Assembly (NCBI RefSeq): GCF_009911265.1
Contig: NZ_QXXA01000019.1
Coordinates: forward strand, 1 to 36,629
DNA from: Senegalia massiliensis
Lineage (GTDB): Bacteria; Bacillota; Clostridia; Tissierellales; SIT17
Length of the DNA: 36,629 nucleotides
Reading direction: 5' to 3'
Shown here: piece after piece, positions 1 to 8,352 of the stretch
Layout: the number at the start of each line of letters is the position of its first letter
Position numbering within the stretch: position 1 is the stretch's first letter
Position numbers and translations under genes: made by a program
The notes under the pieces: model-generated
What the model was told of the DNA's origin: nothing
Database searches by the model: none
The model's input: the letters and a program-made list of their open reading frames with translations, nothing else

Positions 1-103
1 AATTAATTATTCTACAAAGTATAAAAAATTCCTTTATAAATCGTATGACAATTACAGACTTTTTATGACAAATAAGTTATAAAATTTAATATTTTGATTT
101 ATA

Positions 104-132
104 TTGTTTATAATTAGATTTTATATTATAAT
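104..132 (+). promoter_or_regulatory. Probable promoter of the Spo0E-like gene
   Basis: A TTGTTT hexamer (104-109) and a perfect TATAAT (127-132) are separated by 17 bases, about 40 bases upstream of the Spo0E-like start codon. This is a good housekeeping-type promoter apart from the moderate -35. It was called by eye in a very AT-rich region, so chance matches are possible. Confidence 0.45.
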
Positions 133-173
133 AAGAAAAGTGGGGAAAATAAAAAATATGAGAGTGTGGTTTT

Positions 174-359
174 ATGGGGAAAGTAAAAGATGTTGAAGAG
201 AAAATGACAGCATTAAAAAAACAGATGCACAAACTACTACATAAGAATGATTTTATAATTACAACGGAAATAATAGATATAAGTCAAGAACTAGATGAGG
301 TTATATATCTATATCATAAAATAAAATCAATTGACATAAAAAAGAACCAGGACGAATAG
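174..359 (+). CDS. Spo0E-like aspartyl-phosphate phosphatase
   Basis: This 61-residue protein has the size and the two-helix hairpin pattern of the Spo0E family. It carries the family signature S-Q-E-L-D at residues 37-41, followed by a helix rich in hydrophobic and charged residues. Family members remove phosphate from Spo0A~P and so delay sporulation. The ATG at 174 is weakly preceded by a GAGAGTG-like ribosome site. A promoter lies upstream (104-132) and a strong terminator overlaps the 3' end, so the gene is its own transcription unit. It lies about 1 kb beyond the endolysin, where phages often carry cargo genes, but it could also be host DNA flanking the prophage. The family assignment is fairly sure; ownership is not. 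Confidence 0.8.
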   Translation: MGKVKDVEEKMTALKKQMHKLLHKNDFIITTEIIDISQELDEVIYLYHKIKSIDIKKNQDE

Positions 360-380
360 TCCTGGTTTATTTGTTTTTAT
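345..380 (+). terminator. Terminator of the Spo0E-like gene
   Basis: An 8-bp perfect hairpin, AACCAGGA (345-352) with TCCTGGTT (360-367), has a 7-base loop and is followed by a T-rich tract. The left arm lies inside the last codons of the Spo0E-like gene. Confidence 0.85.
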
Positions 381-450
381 TTTTCCTATTATACATTATT
401 TATAAAGGTGATTTCTTATTTTTTAAAATACTAAATATGGATAATATTTT

Positions 451-654
451 TTATTTTTCATCATTTTTCATTATAGTTTTATCTAAAATATAAGATATAA
501 CTATATAGTAAAAAACAAAAATGACAAAATCATAAAAAGTTTCCACTGAAAAAAATGGTACCTCTCTATAATTAAATCCAGCAATTTTATATGTAATACG
601 TTGTAAAAATAATGTAAGAATAATTATAATTACGTTCTTAAATGTTTTTTTCAT
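451..654 (-). CDS. Small membrane protein, function unknown
   Basis: This 67-residue protein is not recognised. Residues about 8-20 and 40-57 are strongly hydrophobic, giving two likely membrane segments, and both ends are lysine-rich. The ATG is preceded by a strong AGGAGG site seven bases upstream, which supports a real gene. It sits on the late-gene strand but beyond the terminator that follows the endolysin, so it needs its own promoter. It may be phage cargo or host sequence. Confidence 0.6.
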   Translation of the reverse strand: MKKTFKNVIIIILTLFLQRITYKIAGFNYREVPFFSVETFYDFVIFVFYYIVISYILDKTIMKNDEK

Positions 655-704
655 ATTTACCTCCTAATATATAATTATGTATATTTTACTACATAATAAA
701 AAAT

Positions 705-735
705 AAGGCTAGAGATTTCTCTCTAGCCTTAAAAT
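705..735. terminator. Bidirectional terminator, copy 1 of a 31-bp repeat
   Basis: A perfect 11-bp stem, AAGGCTAGAGA with TCTCTAGCCTT, has a 4-base loop (705-730). A-rich sequence on the left and AAAAT on the right allow termination mainly on the minus strand. The same 31 bases recur at 1343-1373. Confidence 0.75.
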
Positions 736-877
736 CATGTCATATCACTTTTATTATATATGGTAAAATAAGTATGATTTAAATTCTATAATATGGTAAG
801 ATGTATATAATGCTGTTTAAAAAATAAATGCTTATAAAACAAATTTAATTAATATATATATAAGAATAATTCAACTA

Positions 878-885
878 AAGGAGTG
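878..885 (+). promoter_or_regulatory. Ribosome binding site deciding a GTG start
   Basis: AAGGAGTG (878-885) stands eight bases before GTG at 894 and fixes that codon as the start. The nearer ATG at 886 opens a frame that stops almost at once. Confidence 0.7.
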
Positions 886-893
886 ATGAATTA

Positions 894-1208
894 GTGATAA
901 CAATTAAACGAGACTCAGGATATGTAGATAAAACTCGTGCATATAAAGTTGTCCTCGATGGAAATCAAGTTGGGAAAATAAAGGGGGGTCAACAAATAGA
1001 GTTAGATGTAACTCCAGGTAATCATCAATTGTATTTAAAAATTGATTGGTGCCAAAGCAATATTATTGAGTTTGAAATGAATGAGAAGGTTATTAATTTT
1101 GAATGCGAAAGTAACTTGAAAGGTAAAACGTTTTGGGTACCATTTATACATTTAATATACGTTATATTCAAAAGAAAGCAATATATTTTGCTTAAAATAA
1201 AAAGATAA
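894..1208 (+). CDS. PEGA-like small protein with C-terminal membrane segment
   Basis: This 104-residue protein starts with a GTG supported by AAGGAGTG. Residues 1-70 look beta-rich and resemble PEGA-type surface domains: a short strand, 'VVLDGNQVGKIKGGQ', then a strand ending in a P-G-N turn. Residues about 79-97 are hydrophobic and followed by lysines and arginines, so the protein is probably membrane-bound. It is the only plus-strand gene between the endolysin and the left-end genes, and it lies between two copies of the same terminator. This is the usual look of a lysogenic cargo gene. Its function is unknown. Confidence 0.65.
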   Translation: MITIKRDSGYVDKTRAYKVVLDGNQVGKIKGGQQIELDVTPGNHQLYLKIDWCQSNIIEFEMNEKVINFECESNLKGKTFWVPFIHLIYVIFKRKQYILLKIKR

Positions 1209-1342
1209 GTTCTAAATTTTCAATGCACAGTAACATGTTGTTAAAGGCACTACATTAAAGTAGTATAGTAGAACTATTTGATTTATTTTTTATAATACTT
1301 AATTAATTATCAAAATAAGAATTATTGTTTTAATCAAAAAAC

Positions 1343-1373
1343 AAGGCTAGAGATTTCTCTCTAGCCTTAAAAT
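1343..1373. terminator. Bidirectional terminator after the endolysin, copy 2 of a 31-bp repeat
   Basis: This is identical over 31 bases to 705-735: an 11-bp perfect stem (1343-1353 with 1358-1368), loop TTTC. It starts five bases past the endolysin stop on the minus strand and can also stop plus-strand transcription from the PEGA-like gene. Confidence 0.85.
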
Positions 1374-1377
1374 AATC

Positions 1378-2463
1378 CTAAATCAATATTAAATCTTTTA
1401 TATTCATAGCTGCAACAACAGTACCATTATAAGTAACAACTACTCTATTACCTTTAACTTGAGTAACTTTGTATATCCTGCTATATACATAATCTGCTAA
1501 GCTTGTACCTTTATATGTCTTAGCACCTTTTTTAATTTTAACTTTACTACCTACTTTTATAGTAGGTTTTGAAATTACTTCTTTATTCTGCTCTGGAAGA
1601 TATACAGAATACCCTTTACTTTTTAATTTCTTTGCCATATTTAAAGCATTATTAAAATCAGCATATGCCCCAACCTGGACCTTATACAAATCACTTTCTT
1701 TTACTATATAAGTATCAAATCCTTTTACCTTTAATACTCTTTCTAACCTTTCAGCATTTTTCTTGCTTTCAAATGCTCCAGTTTGTACTTTATAAAGGTT
1801 TTTCGTTTGAGGTTTAGAAGTTCCTTTATATTTAACTCCAAAATATTTGCATATAGCTTTAATATAACATTTAGCTAACCTATTATGATATGATTCTCTC
1901 TCACTACCAAATATTCTGTTAAAATCTTTATTTCCACCCATAAATCCATTTTCAGTTAACATAAAAGCTCCAGGTAAAAATCTAGTTTCTCTAGTAATAG
2001 CTAGGTTAGTCCAGATTTTAAATTTAGAGTAATGTTTCCCATTCCCATGAGTTTCTAATCCTTCTTTTTTAACTTCATCTATAAATAGATCTTGAATCTT
2101 TTTAGATTTAGGACTATTTGCATACCAAACAAAACTACAAATACCATTTACGATAGATTTTTGATTCCAGTTATGATGCCCATCTAAGTATAAATCAAAT
2201 CTTGATTTTTTTATTTTGTTAATCCTGTCGTATAGAGTTTGTTTATCAGATACTTTGCCTGCTCTATCATCTTTAACAAAAATAGTATCAAATACATCAC
2301 TATAATTATCCCTTAATTCTCTATATACTTTTTTATACATTAAATTCATATTAGCATCATGCTCTTGATACACTTTACCATTTTTCTTAACAGCTTTCCC
2401 ACCTGTTTTCTTATAAGTATAGTCATTATGTCCTGCTGCTATGCCTATCCTCTTTTTAGCCAT
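1378..2463 (-). CDS. Endolysin: N-acetylmuramoyl-L-alanine amidase with SPOR domain
   Basis: This enzyme cuts the amide bond between muramic acid and L-alanine in peptidoglycan at host lysis. Residues 1-210 form an Amidase_3-type catalytic domain. Zinc ligands are visible as H12 (in AGH), E34 and H96 (in DGHHN), and the catalytic glutamate is E171 (in TENGF). Residues about 222-292 form one SPOR domain made of two similar halves, each starting LYKVQ. Residues about 302-361 look like an SH3-type wall-binding fold. The SPOR domain suggests binding to peptide-stripped glycan. The ATG follows AAGGGG directly after the holin gene, giving a two-gene lysis cassette. No signal peptide is present, so export depends on the holin. 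Confidence 0.95.
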   Translation of the reverse strand: MAKKRIGIAAGHNDYTYKKTGGKAVKKNGKVYQEHDANMNLMYKKVYRELRDNYSDVFDTIFVKDDRAGKVSDKQTLYDRINKIKKSRFDLYLDGHHNWNQKSIVNGICSFVWYANSPKSKKIQDLFIDEVKKEGLETHGNGKHYSKFKIWTNLAITRETRFLPGAFMLTENGFMGGNKDFNRIFGSERESYHNRLAKCYIKAICKYFGVKYKGTSKPQTKNLYKVQTGAFESKKNAERLERVLKVKGFDTYIVKESDLYKVQVGAYADFNNALNMAKKLKSKGYSVYLPEQNKEVISKPTIKVGSKVKIKKGAKTYKGTSLADYVYSRIYKVTQVKGNRVVVTYNGTVVAAMNIKDLILI

Positions 2464-2466
2464 TAT

Positions 2467-2895
2467 TTATTCCCCTTTCTTAGTTAGGTTATTTATAACT
2501 TTTATAAGTGGATCTGGAATATCTATTCCCATATATCCCACATTTTCAATAATGCTAATACTTTCATTTGTTATAAATCCTATTATTACTGCATTTCTAA
2601 CTATTTCAGTTCCAACTAATAAATCTAATTGTGTAGCCATTAAAACTATTGTTAATGTTATGCCTTTTTTCAAAAGTCCTATCCAACCGGCAAATGAATT
2701 TATTGTTCCATTTTTGCTCTTTTTACTATTTTTAAATACTGCAGCAACAACAAGTCCTGTGAGATAATCTATAGCCATAAAAATAATTAGAGTTTGCAAT
2801 GCAGTATCCCATCCTCCCAGTAGTGTAGCTATTGCAGTACCAATGACTCCAATACCAGCAAATATGCTATTTTTTATATTAATTAAATTTTCCAT
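2467..2895 (-). CDS. Phage holin (TcdE/Cph1-type)
   Basis: This 142-residue protein has three to four hydrophobic segments, including one with the 'AIDYLTGLV' motif typical of the toxin-secretion/phage-lysis holin family to which TcdE belongs. It forms membrane holes that release the amidase encoded next to it. The frame is open ten codons further upstream, but the start at 2895 is preferred. It has AAGGTG seven bases upstream, while the earlier ATG has no ribosome site and lies against a terminator hairpin. A lysine-rich C-terminus (NLTKKGE) fits an inward-facing tail. Confidence 0.92.
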   Translation of the reverse strand: MENLINIKNSIFAGIGVIGTAIATLLGGWDTALQTLIIFMAIDYLTGLVVAAVFKNSKKSKNGTINSFAGWIGLLKKGITLTIVLMATQLDLLVGTEIVRNAVIIGFITNESISIIENVGYMGIDIPDPLIKVINNLTKKGE

Positions 2896-2925
2896 ATTTT
2901 CACCTTGCCTTTCTACTTTTTGCAT

Positions 2926-2950
2926 TAAAAAAACACCCTTCTAGGTGCTT
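2926..2950 (-). terminator. Weak terminator upstream of the holin
   Basis: On the minus strand AGCACC pairs with GGTGTT around a TAGAAG loop and is followed by seven T. The stem has one G-T pair. It lies between the 64-residue gene and the holin, so it may limit holin expression. Confidence 0.6.
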
Positions 2951-3143
2951 ACTTTTTAGTTAAATTATTTATCCTAATATTATATTGTATATTTGCTGCT
3001 TCATTTATCTCATTAACTATTAGTCTTACTACTGATATAGGTAATTTAGAATTATTTAAAGTATCTAAGATTTTACTTTTAGTTTCGTGTATTACCAAAT
3101 CAATATGCTTTTCTTTTCCTTTGTTTTCTTTATCTTTTTCCAA
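2949..3143 (-). CDS. Small phage protein between tail fibre and holin, unknown
   Basis: This 64-residue, highly charged protein has a lysine/glutamate-rich first 13 residues, then a predicted helical region with the pattern 'SVVRLIVNEINEAANI'. It has no membrane segment. It starts with TTG at 3143, supported by GGAGGTGA, one base after the tail protein gene stops. Small proteins of this shape are common just before the holin in clostridial phages, but I do not know a function. Confidence 0.75.
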   Translation of the reverse strand: MEKDKENKGKEKHIDLVIHETKSKILDTLNNSKLPISVVRLIVNEINEAANIQYNIRINNLTKK

Positions 3144-3144
3144 C

Positions 3145-5796
3145 TTAAATCACCTCCATTAATCTATTTATTTCTTTTTGTTGTTGCTTAGTTATATTAT
3201 TTAATTGTTGTATTGCTACCGTTAATAATGATATCATACCACCAATATCCCTAGCTTCTTCTTCTACAACTTCATTTCCTAAATCTTCTTCACTAATTTT
3301 TATTCCTAATTCTTCAAATCTAGTAAAATTAATTCTAGGTGCAATTTCACCTGTAACTTCAGACTTTTTAATTTTAATTCTTTTCCTTACAAAGTCAGGC
3401 AACGTATTATGATCTAAGCTGCCTTTCTGATCACTTTTTATATTAACAATTTCAGAAAGTGCATCACCAATAAAAAATGGAGTCCTGTCAGTTATTGATT
3501 GGGCTGACATATTTCCAGTTACATAAACATCATCACCACATTTTACCCTTCCTCCTAAAGGATTTAGTCGAAGTTCACCTAAATGTTGAGCATAATGTTC
3601 TGCTGAATGACCTACTTGTATCATTGCTATTCTATCATTAGATGTTCCTCCAACTATAAAAGACAACGCATTATTATAGTTTTCAATAAGTAAATTGGAA
3701 TTATATTTTGAGTTCCAAACATCATTTGAACTAGGTGTTGCATTTATTAAATCTAATGTTCTATTAGTTGTTCTATTAATATGAACAGGACTTCCTATAT
3801 AACCATTTATATTCAATCTATCTTGTAAATCACAACCATAAGATACAGTGAGATTTTTTGTTATATAAAATCTATTAGTATTTTTTTGATACTTCCAAAT
3901 GACACCATTACCACCCCAATCATACATTTGAACACAATTGTCATAGTTTTGAGTGCTTTCAAAGCCAATATTTCCATCTGGAAACCTGAAATATATTTTG
4001 CTTGGGTTAATATTATCACCAATATATATATGTTCTCTTACTACCATATTTTTAGAAGCCTCTATATTTCCTCCAACTTCTAATTCATAATTTCCTTCAT
4101 GACTTTTCCCTATAGCTAAATTTTCAAAAGGAACTCCTACTTTAATTTTATCTTTCAAGAAACTTAATAAAGCTATTCCTTCAGGTAATTCCATTGTAAT
4201 TGTTAACCAATTACTAAATTTATCTTTTATCTCTAAGTACACAGAAAATGATTTATCATTAGGATGGTCTCCTATAAACTCATTTAGATCTACATGCTGC
4301 CATATTCCATTTTTGTGAGAATTATTTCCTGTAGCACTAGTTGTAGATCCACTCTCTACGCTATACCTAATATATAATTCATTAATGTCATTACCATTAA
4401 TATTTACTACTGACCTTCTTAATTCAGCATTAATATAGCTTGATTCTTCATAATTATTTAATCTATCAGCACTATAGTTTACAGGCTCTGGTTCATAGTA
4501 ATTAATTACTTGTATAGTAAAACTTCTACTTGCCTTATTCCCTCTACTATCTATAACAGTTAATACTGCAGTTTGATTGCTAGATTGATCTAAAGGTCCC
4601 CAATATATTTTTTTGCCTGTTTCACTTGTCCCACTTGTTGCAATAGAGTATTCATTTCCACCTATACTAAGCTTGTAACTTTTTAAAGTTGCACCTTTTT
4701 GAGAGGATGCTGTTCCAGCAGTTACTTCTAAATAAGACTTATTTCTTAATATTAGTTGATCATTATTTAATATAGCCTGTACATTAGTATCTGTATCTTT
4801 ATAGGTCACTCCATCTATACTAGGGTTTGCATTAACTATAGTAAGTTCTCCATATTCATAAGTAGTACCTTGTACAGTTCCATTACTTCCCCATTTAGAT
4901 ACAATCTTTAGTCTAGTATTTGATTTATTAGATTGAACTCTACCATTGTAAATCTCATTTAATTGAGTACTTGTAAAGTTAAATATACCTTTAGTAGTTA
5001 CATTACTAATTCTAGCAATCTCTTCCCACCTTTGTTCATCATGCCAAAAATACAAGTATAAATCATGATACATACTTGTAGATTTTCTAGAAATGTTTAT
5101 AGTTAAATTTCCATCTGTATCAAAATCAGGTTCATTTGAAGTGGATAATCCTACAGTAGTAATTGTTATAGTTCCTGATGTAGTCCACAATCCACTATCT
5201 TTACTCCTCACTCTTATTTTAACTGTATATCTAGTTCCTGGTTTTAATCCAGTTATATAAAAATAATTAGATGAATTATGAGTATCCTGCCAACTCCCTC
5301 CATTTAAAGAGTAGTCAACATTGTCTATAGTTTTATCTGTTGCATAATTTATTTTAAATTGTGTACCCCTTATATTATTTGCATATAATGAAGTTATCTT
5401 TGCATAACGAGGTATAGTAGTTAAATCCATTGTGCCAGATTTACTTGCATTTCCTGTAGCTACACCTGACCATGTGATGCTAACTTCTTGATAAAAAGAT
5501 ATTGCTACATTTTTCTTAGTTCCGTTACTATTATGATAAACTTTCGTTGTACCACTTGCTATGGTTTTAGTTCCACTTCCCCCAATAGTAGTGCTACCGC
5601 TTTTTACTGTTGTACCATTTATTTTTATGTTATAGCTTTTACTTGCAGATGAATATACTTGTCTAGGTCTATAAAGTTTTAATGAGTATTCTAATATAGT
5701 ATAGTTTCCTGATATACTTTGAGATTTTTGAGTTACATATAACTTTACATACGGACTATAACTATTTATACCTGGATTCCATGTTAATGTTGCCAA
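3145..5796 (-). CDS. Tail tip/fibre protein, DUF859 family, with fibronectin III domain
   Basis: This 883-residue structural protein probably forms the distal tail fibre or baseplate appendage that contacts the cell surface. Residues 1-125 match the DUF859 pattern seen in siphophage minor structural proteins, rich in S, T and Y. Residues about 130-215 look like a fibronectin type III domain ('LKPGTRYTVKIRVRS'). Further beta-rich segments follow. The C-terminal 60 residues end in a helical 'LLTVAIQQLNNITKQQQKEI' stretch, as in proteins trimerised by a terminal coiled coil. The start is TTG at 5796 with GGGAGGTGA upstream. It follows the Tal gene by five bases. Confidence 0.88.
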   Translation of the reverse strand: MATLTWNPGINSYSPYVKLYVTQKSQSISGNYTILEYSLKLYRPRQVYSSASKSYNIKINGTTVKSGSTTIGGSGTKTIASGTTKVYHNSNGTKKNVAISFYQEVSITWSGVATGNASKSGTMDLTTIPRYAKITSLYANNIRGTQFKINYATDKTIDNVDYSLNGGSWQDTHNSSNYFYITGLKPGTRYTVKIRVRSKDSGLWTTSGTITITTVGLSTSNEPDFDTDGNLTINISRKSTSMYHDLYLYFWHDEQRWEEIARISNVTTKGIFNFTSTQLNEIYNGRVQSNKSNTRLKIVSKWGSNGTVQGTTYEYGELTIVNANPSIDGVTYKDTDTNVQAILNNDQLILRNKSYLEVTAGTASSQKGATLKSYKLSIGGNEYSIATSGTSETGKKIYWGPLDQSSNQTAVLTVIDSRGNKASRSFTIQVINYYEPEPVNYSADRLNNYEESSYINAELRRSVVNINGNDINELYIRYSVESGSTTSATGNNSHKNGIWQHVDLNEFIGDHPNDKSFSVYLEIKDKFSNWLTITMELPEGIALLSFLKDKIKVGVPFENLAIGKSHEGNYELEVGGNIEASKNMVVREHIYIGDNINPSKIYFRFPDGNIGFESTQNYDNCVQMYDWGGNGVIWKYQKNTNRFYITKNLTVSYGCDLQDRLNINGYIGSPVHINRTTNRTLDLINATPSSNDVWNSKYNSNLLIENYNNALSFIVGGTSNDRIAMIQVGHSAEHYAQHLGELRLNPLGGRVKCGDDVYVTGNMSAQSITDRTPFFIGDALSEIVNIKSDQKGSLDHNTLPDFVRKRIKIKKSEVTGEIAPRINFTRFEELGIKISEEDLGNEVVEEEARDIGGMISLLTVAIQQLNNITKQQQKEINRLMEVI

Positions 5797-5801
5797 TTAT
5801 A

Positions 5802-7649
5802 TCACCTCCCAGTCCATACTATATCTAGAGAATTATCTGTTTGTACAAATTTAACAGGAGGAATAAATAATCCCTTCTCTTTTATCATAAGGCCCATAAC
5901 TTCTGTAATATCTCTATTAAGAGTAAATATTTTTTTATTGTTATAGTATCCTGCAAATTCTTCAGGACTCATAACTGTTTTACCTTTTCCATCTATACTA
6001 TATACATTTACACCTTTACCATCTATTTTGACATTAAGAGTATAAACTTCTCCATTTGATTGAGTCCAAGACTCACTGCTTTCACCTTTAACAAGCATTA
6101 GATCCGTAAGCTCTAAAGGAGATAATTCACTTATCCCAGTAGCTGTAATCTTAAGCTTTAAGTTTGTATTTTCTAAACTATCAAATTGCATAGAAAAATT
6201 ACCATCGAATAATTCTCCTATATCTTTATTAAATACTTCTACTATTAGTTCATTTGTAGCTATGTCATAAAGTCCTATTAAAATAGTGCCTGCTTCAGTT
6301 TGCTTTCTAAGTTTACCACTAAGAGTATAAATATTATTTGAAAACAAACTAACCTCTTGAGTTAATTCTCCTGCATAGATTTGCCATCCATGCTTTGCTA
6401 TTCCTTCCATTATCCATGTAGATGTTGCTGGAATAATTACAGTATTTTGCATTCTTTCCCAGAAGTTAAATTCACCATATCCTACACTATTTTTAATAAG
6501 ATTGTTACCTCCACCAACTTGCACTGTATATTTGAATTTATCAAATTCTTGTCTGAATTCAGTATAGTTATTTTCCATTTCCTTTTTATCTTCTAAATAG
6601 GATTGCTGTGAAACTTTACTTTGTACTGCATCATCTAATAATTCCAAACTAGCTTTAGTAGTTACTACATTGGTCCTTATCTCTGCTATTTCTTTTTCTT
6701 GTTCTGTTTCTAAATATCTTGCTCTATTTGCAATAGTAACTTTATCTTTATTTTTTACATATAAATACTTTGTCTTTTTAACTATTCTTTGCTTTTCTCT
6801 AGTATTAGTTTCTTTTTCAACTAGAGTTATAATATCTCCAGGTTCATAGGATAAAATTTCATAGCCTGTATTTCTACTTAAATCTTCTACTTGTGCTTCA
6901 TAACTTCTTAATGGTTTAGCCCACTCATCTAGTTTTTTCTGTGCATCATATCTAAGGTTATATACATCTATATATCTTTCATCTTTCCAGTATAAAGTTA
7001 TAACTTTATCACTGTACTCATGATTTTCAACATAAGGTATACCATCATTTATGCCTTCTATACCTAAATCATTTTTACCTTTTGGAATTAATCTAGTAGC
7101 AAAATCATAAGTATCAGAGGTAACAGATAAGTCTTTTAAATTTATCTCATCATGAAAATAAACACCCTTATCAGTGCCTAACTTTTCTTCTATATAAATT
7201 CTTTTATTTACATTATCAAATTTAATTTCAGCCTTAAATTTATCTACTGCTTTTTTTATTAATGCTAGCTTAGTAGTATTAGTACCTGTTACAGTTCTTT
7301 TTATTGTCATAGAGGATATTACAGTCCATCCCATACCTTGTAATAGATCATCTATCATATCTTTAATAGTCATTGTTATATATGCTTTATTTTCTACATA
7401 CTCAATTAATTCTTCTAAGTCATATTTACCTACTACCTCATACCCTTTACTCTTTTTATTCTTTTCCTTTATTACAAAGTTACCTTCTCTAGTTTTAATA
7501 TATCCTTCTTCTTCTATAATTTCACCTAGACTTAAAGGAATCTGGAATAGCAAAGTATCTGTTATATTAACTTCTTGATCTATTCTAGTGTTATCAGGAC
7601 CTTCTATTCCTCTAATGTAATTTTTATTCTTATCAAATATCTTTAACAT
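5802..7649 (-). CDS. Tail-associated protein Tal (prophage endopeptidase tail family)
   Basis: The N-terminal 340 residues have the baseplate-hub fold of the prophage tail/Tal family, for example 'YVVGKYDLEEL'-type and 'GDIITLVEKETN' segments. In siphophages this protein closes the tail tube next to Dit. A coiled coil follows (about 325-375), then a beta-rich region that may carry a carbohydrate-binding module (about 385-525) and a short C-terminal domain. I see no clear peptidase motif. The start at 7649 is chosen because AAGGAGGTG lies just before it. The frame is open seven codons further, but that start overlaps the Dit gene without a ribosome site. Confidence 0.88.
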   Translation of the reverse strand: MLKIFDKNKNYIRGIEGPDNTRIDQEVNITDTLLFQIPLSLGEIIEEEGYIKTREGNFVIKEKNKKSKGYEVVGKYDLEELIEYVENKAYITMTIKDMIDDLLQGMGWTVISSMTIKRTVTGTNTTKLALIKKAVDKFKAEIKFDNVNKRIYIEEKLGTDKGVYFHDEINLKDLSVTSDTYDFATRLIPKGKNDLGIEGINDGIPYVENHEYSDKVITLYWKDERYIDVYNLRYDAQKKLDEWAKPLRSYEAQVEDLSRNTGYEILSYEPGDIITLVEKETNTREKQRIVKKTKYLYVKNKDKVTIANRARYLETEQEKEIAEIRTNVVTTKASLELLDDAVQSKVSQQSYLEDKKEMENNYTEFRQEFDKFKYTVQVGGGNNLIKNSVGYGEFNFWERMQNTVIIPATSTWIMEGIAKHGWQIYAGELTQEVSLFSNNIYTLSGKLRKQTEAGTILIGLYDIATNELIVEVFNKDIGELFDGNFSMQFDSLENTNLKLKITATGISELSPLELTDLMLVKGESSESWTQSNGEVYTLNVKIDGKGVNVYSIDGKGKTVMSPEEFAGYYNNKKIFTLNRDITEVMGLMIKEKGLFIPPVKFVQTDNSLDIVWTGR

Positions 7650-7660
7650 ATTCCACCTCC

Positions 7661-8350
7661 TTAAATCCATCTAGGTTTGTACTTTATAATTATATCTAAA
7701 GTATCGTTATCTACAGATATATTATTTTCTCCTGGTTCCAATCGAGGAAAGCCCCAAGAATCATAATCTAGAAATTTATTCTCTCCATTTTCAGTAATAA
7801 GTCCCTTCACTCCATCTAATATTACTGTATTATCTATAGTAAGGTTATTAAGAGTAATGTCTTCTCCAAATCCAGTTATATTTACCGAAGCTACATCTAT
7901 ACTAGGAGTAATTTCTACTATAGCTGGAGTAGTATCATTACCTCCTACAAATATAGTTAGATCATTACTTTTATTAAAATTTATTGTTTTTTCTTGTTCT
8001 TCTTCAATTACTTTCATTTCTATAGATATAACTTCAAATCCATTAACTTTATTTTTTATGTCATTATTAACCATAGAACCTCTATAAAAGTTAAGTAAAC
8101 TTTTAAACTTTATAGTAGCTATGGATATATCTTTTAATAGATTACTTTTATTCATTTCAATTTCTTCAGGAGTTCCTTGAAACTCTATCTCTATCAGTAC
8201 TCTTTTATATTTTCTTTTTACTTTTTCATCGATAATAGGTTCTAAACTATTATCATTCCATTCATTATTTATAGTAGTTTCAGAAGGATAAATAATCCTG
8301 TTTAATAATTTAGCATTATATTCTGTTATATCTTTATTATTTATATACAT
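7661..8350 (-). CDS. Distal tail protein Dit
   Basis: This 229-residue protein belongs to the siphovirus distal tail family (Sipho_tail). It forms the ring that joins the tail tube to the Tal hub. Family features include the early 'IIYPSETTINNEW' region with repeated attention to ring contacts, the 'GTPEEIEMNKSNLL' helix, and a C-terminal galectin-like beta domain ending 'YDSWGFPRLEPGENNI'. It lies between tape measure and Tal, the standard order. The ATG is preceded by AGGAGGGAAGG. Confidence 0.93.
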   Translation of the reverse strand: MYINNKDITEYNAKLLNRIIYPSETTINNEWNDNSLEPIIDEKVKRKYKRVLIEIEFQGTPEEIEMNKSNLLKDISIATIKFKSLLNFYRGSMVNNDIKNKVNGFEVISIEMKVIEEEQEKTINFNKSNDLTIFVGGNDTTPAIVEITPSIDVASVNITGFGEDITLNNLTIDNTVILDGVKGLITENGENKFLDYDSWGFPRLEPGENNISVDNDTLDIIIKYKPRWI

Positions 8351-8352
8351 GT

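Noticed and set aside
2441-2767. 108-residue plus-strand open frame opposite the holin
   Set aside because: It is the antisense of a membrane protein gene, with no ribosome site; holin assignment on the minus strand is clear.
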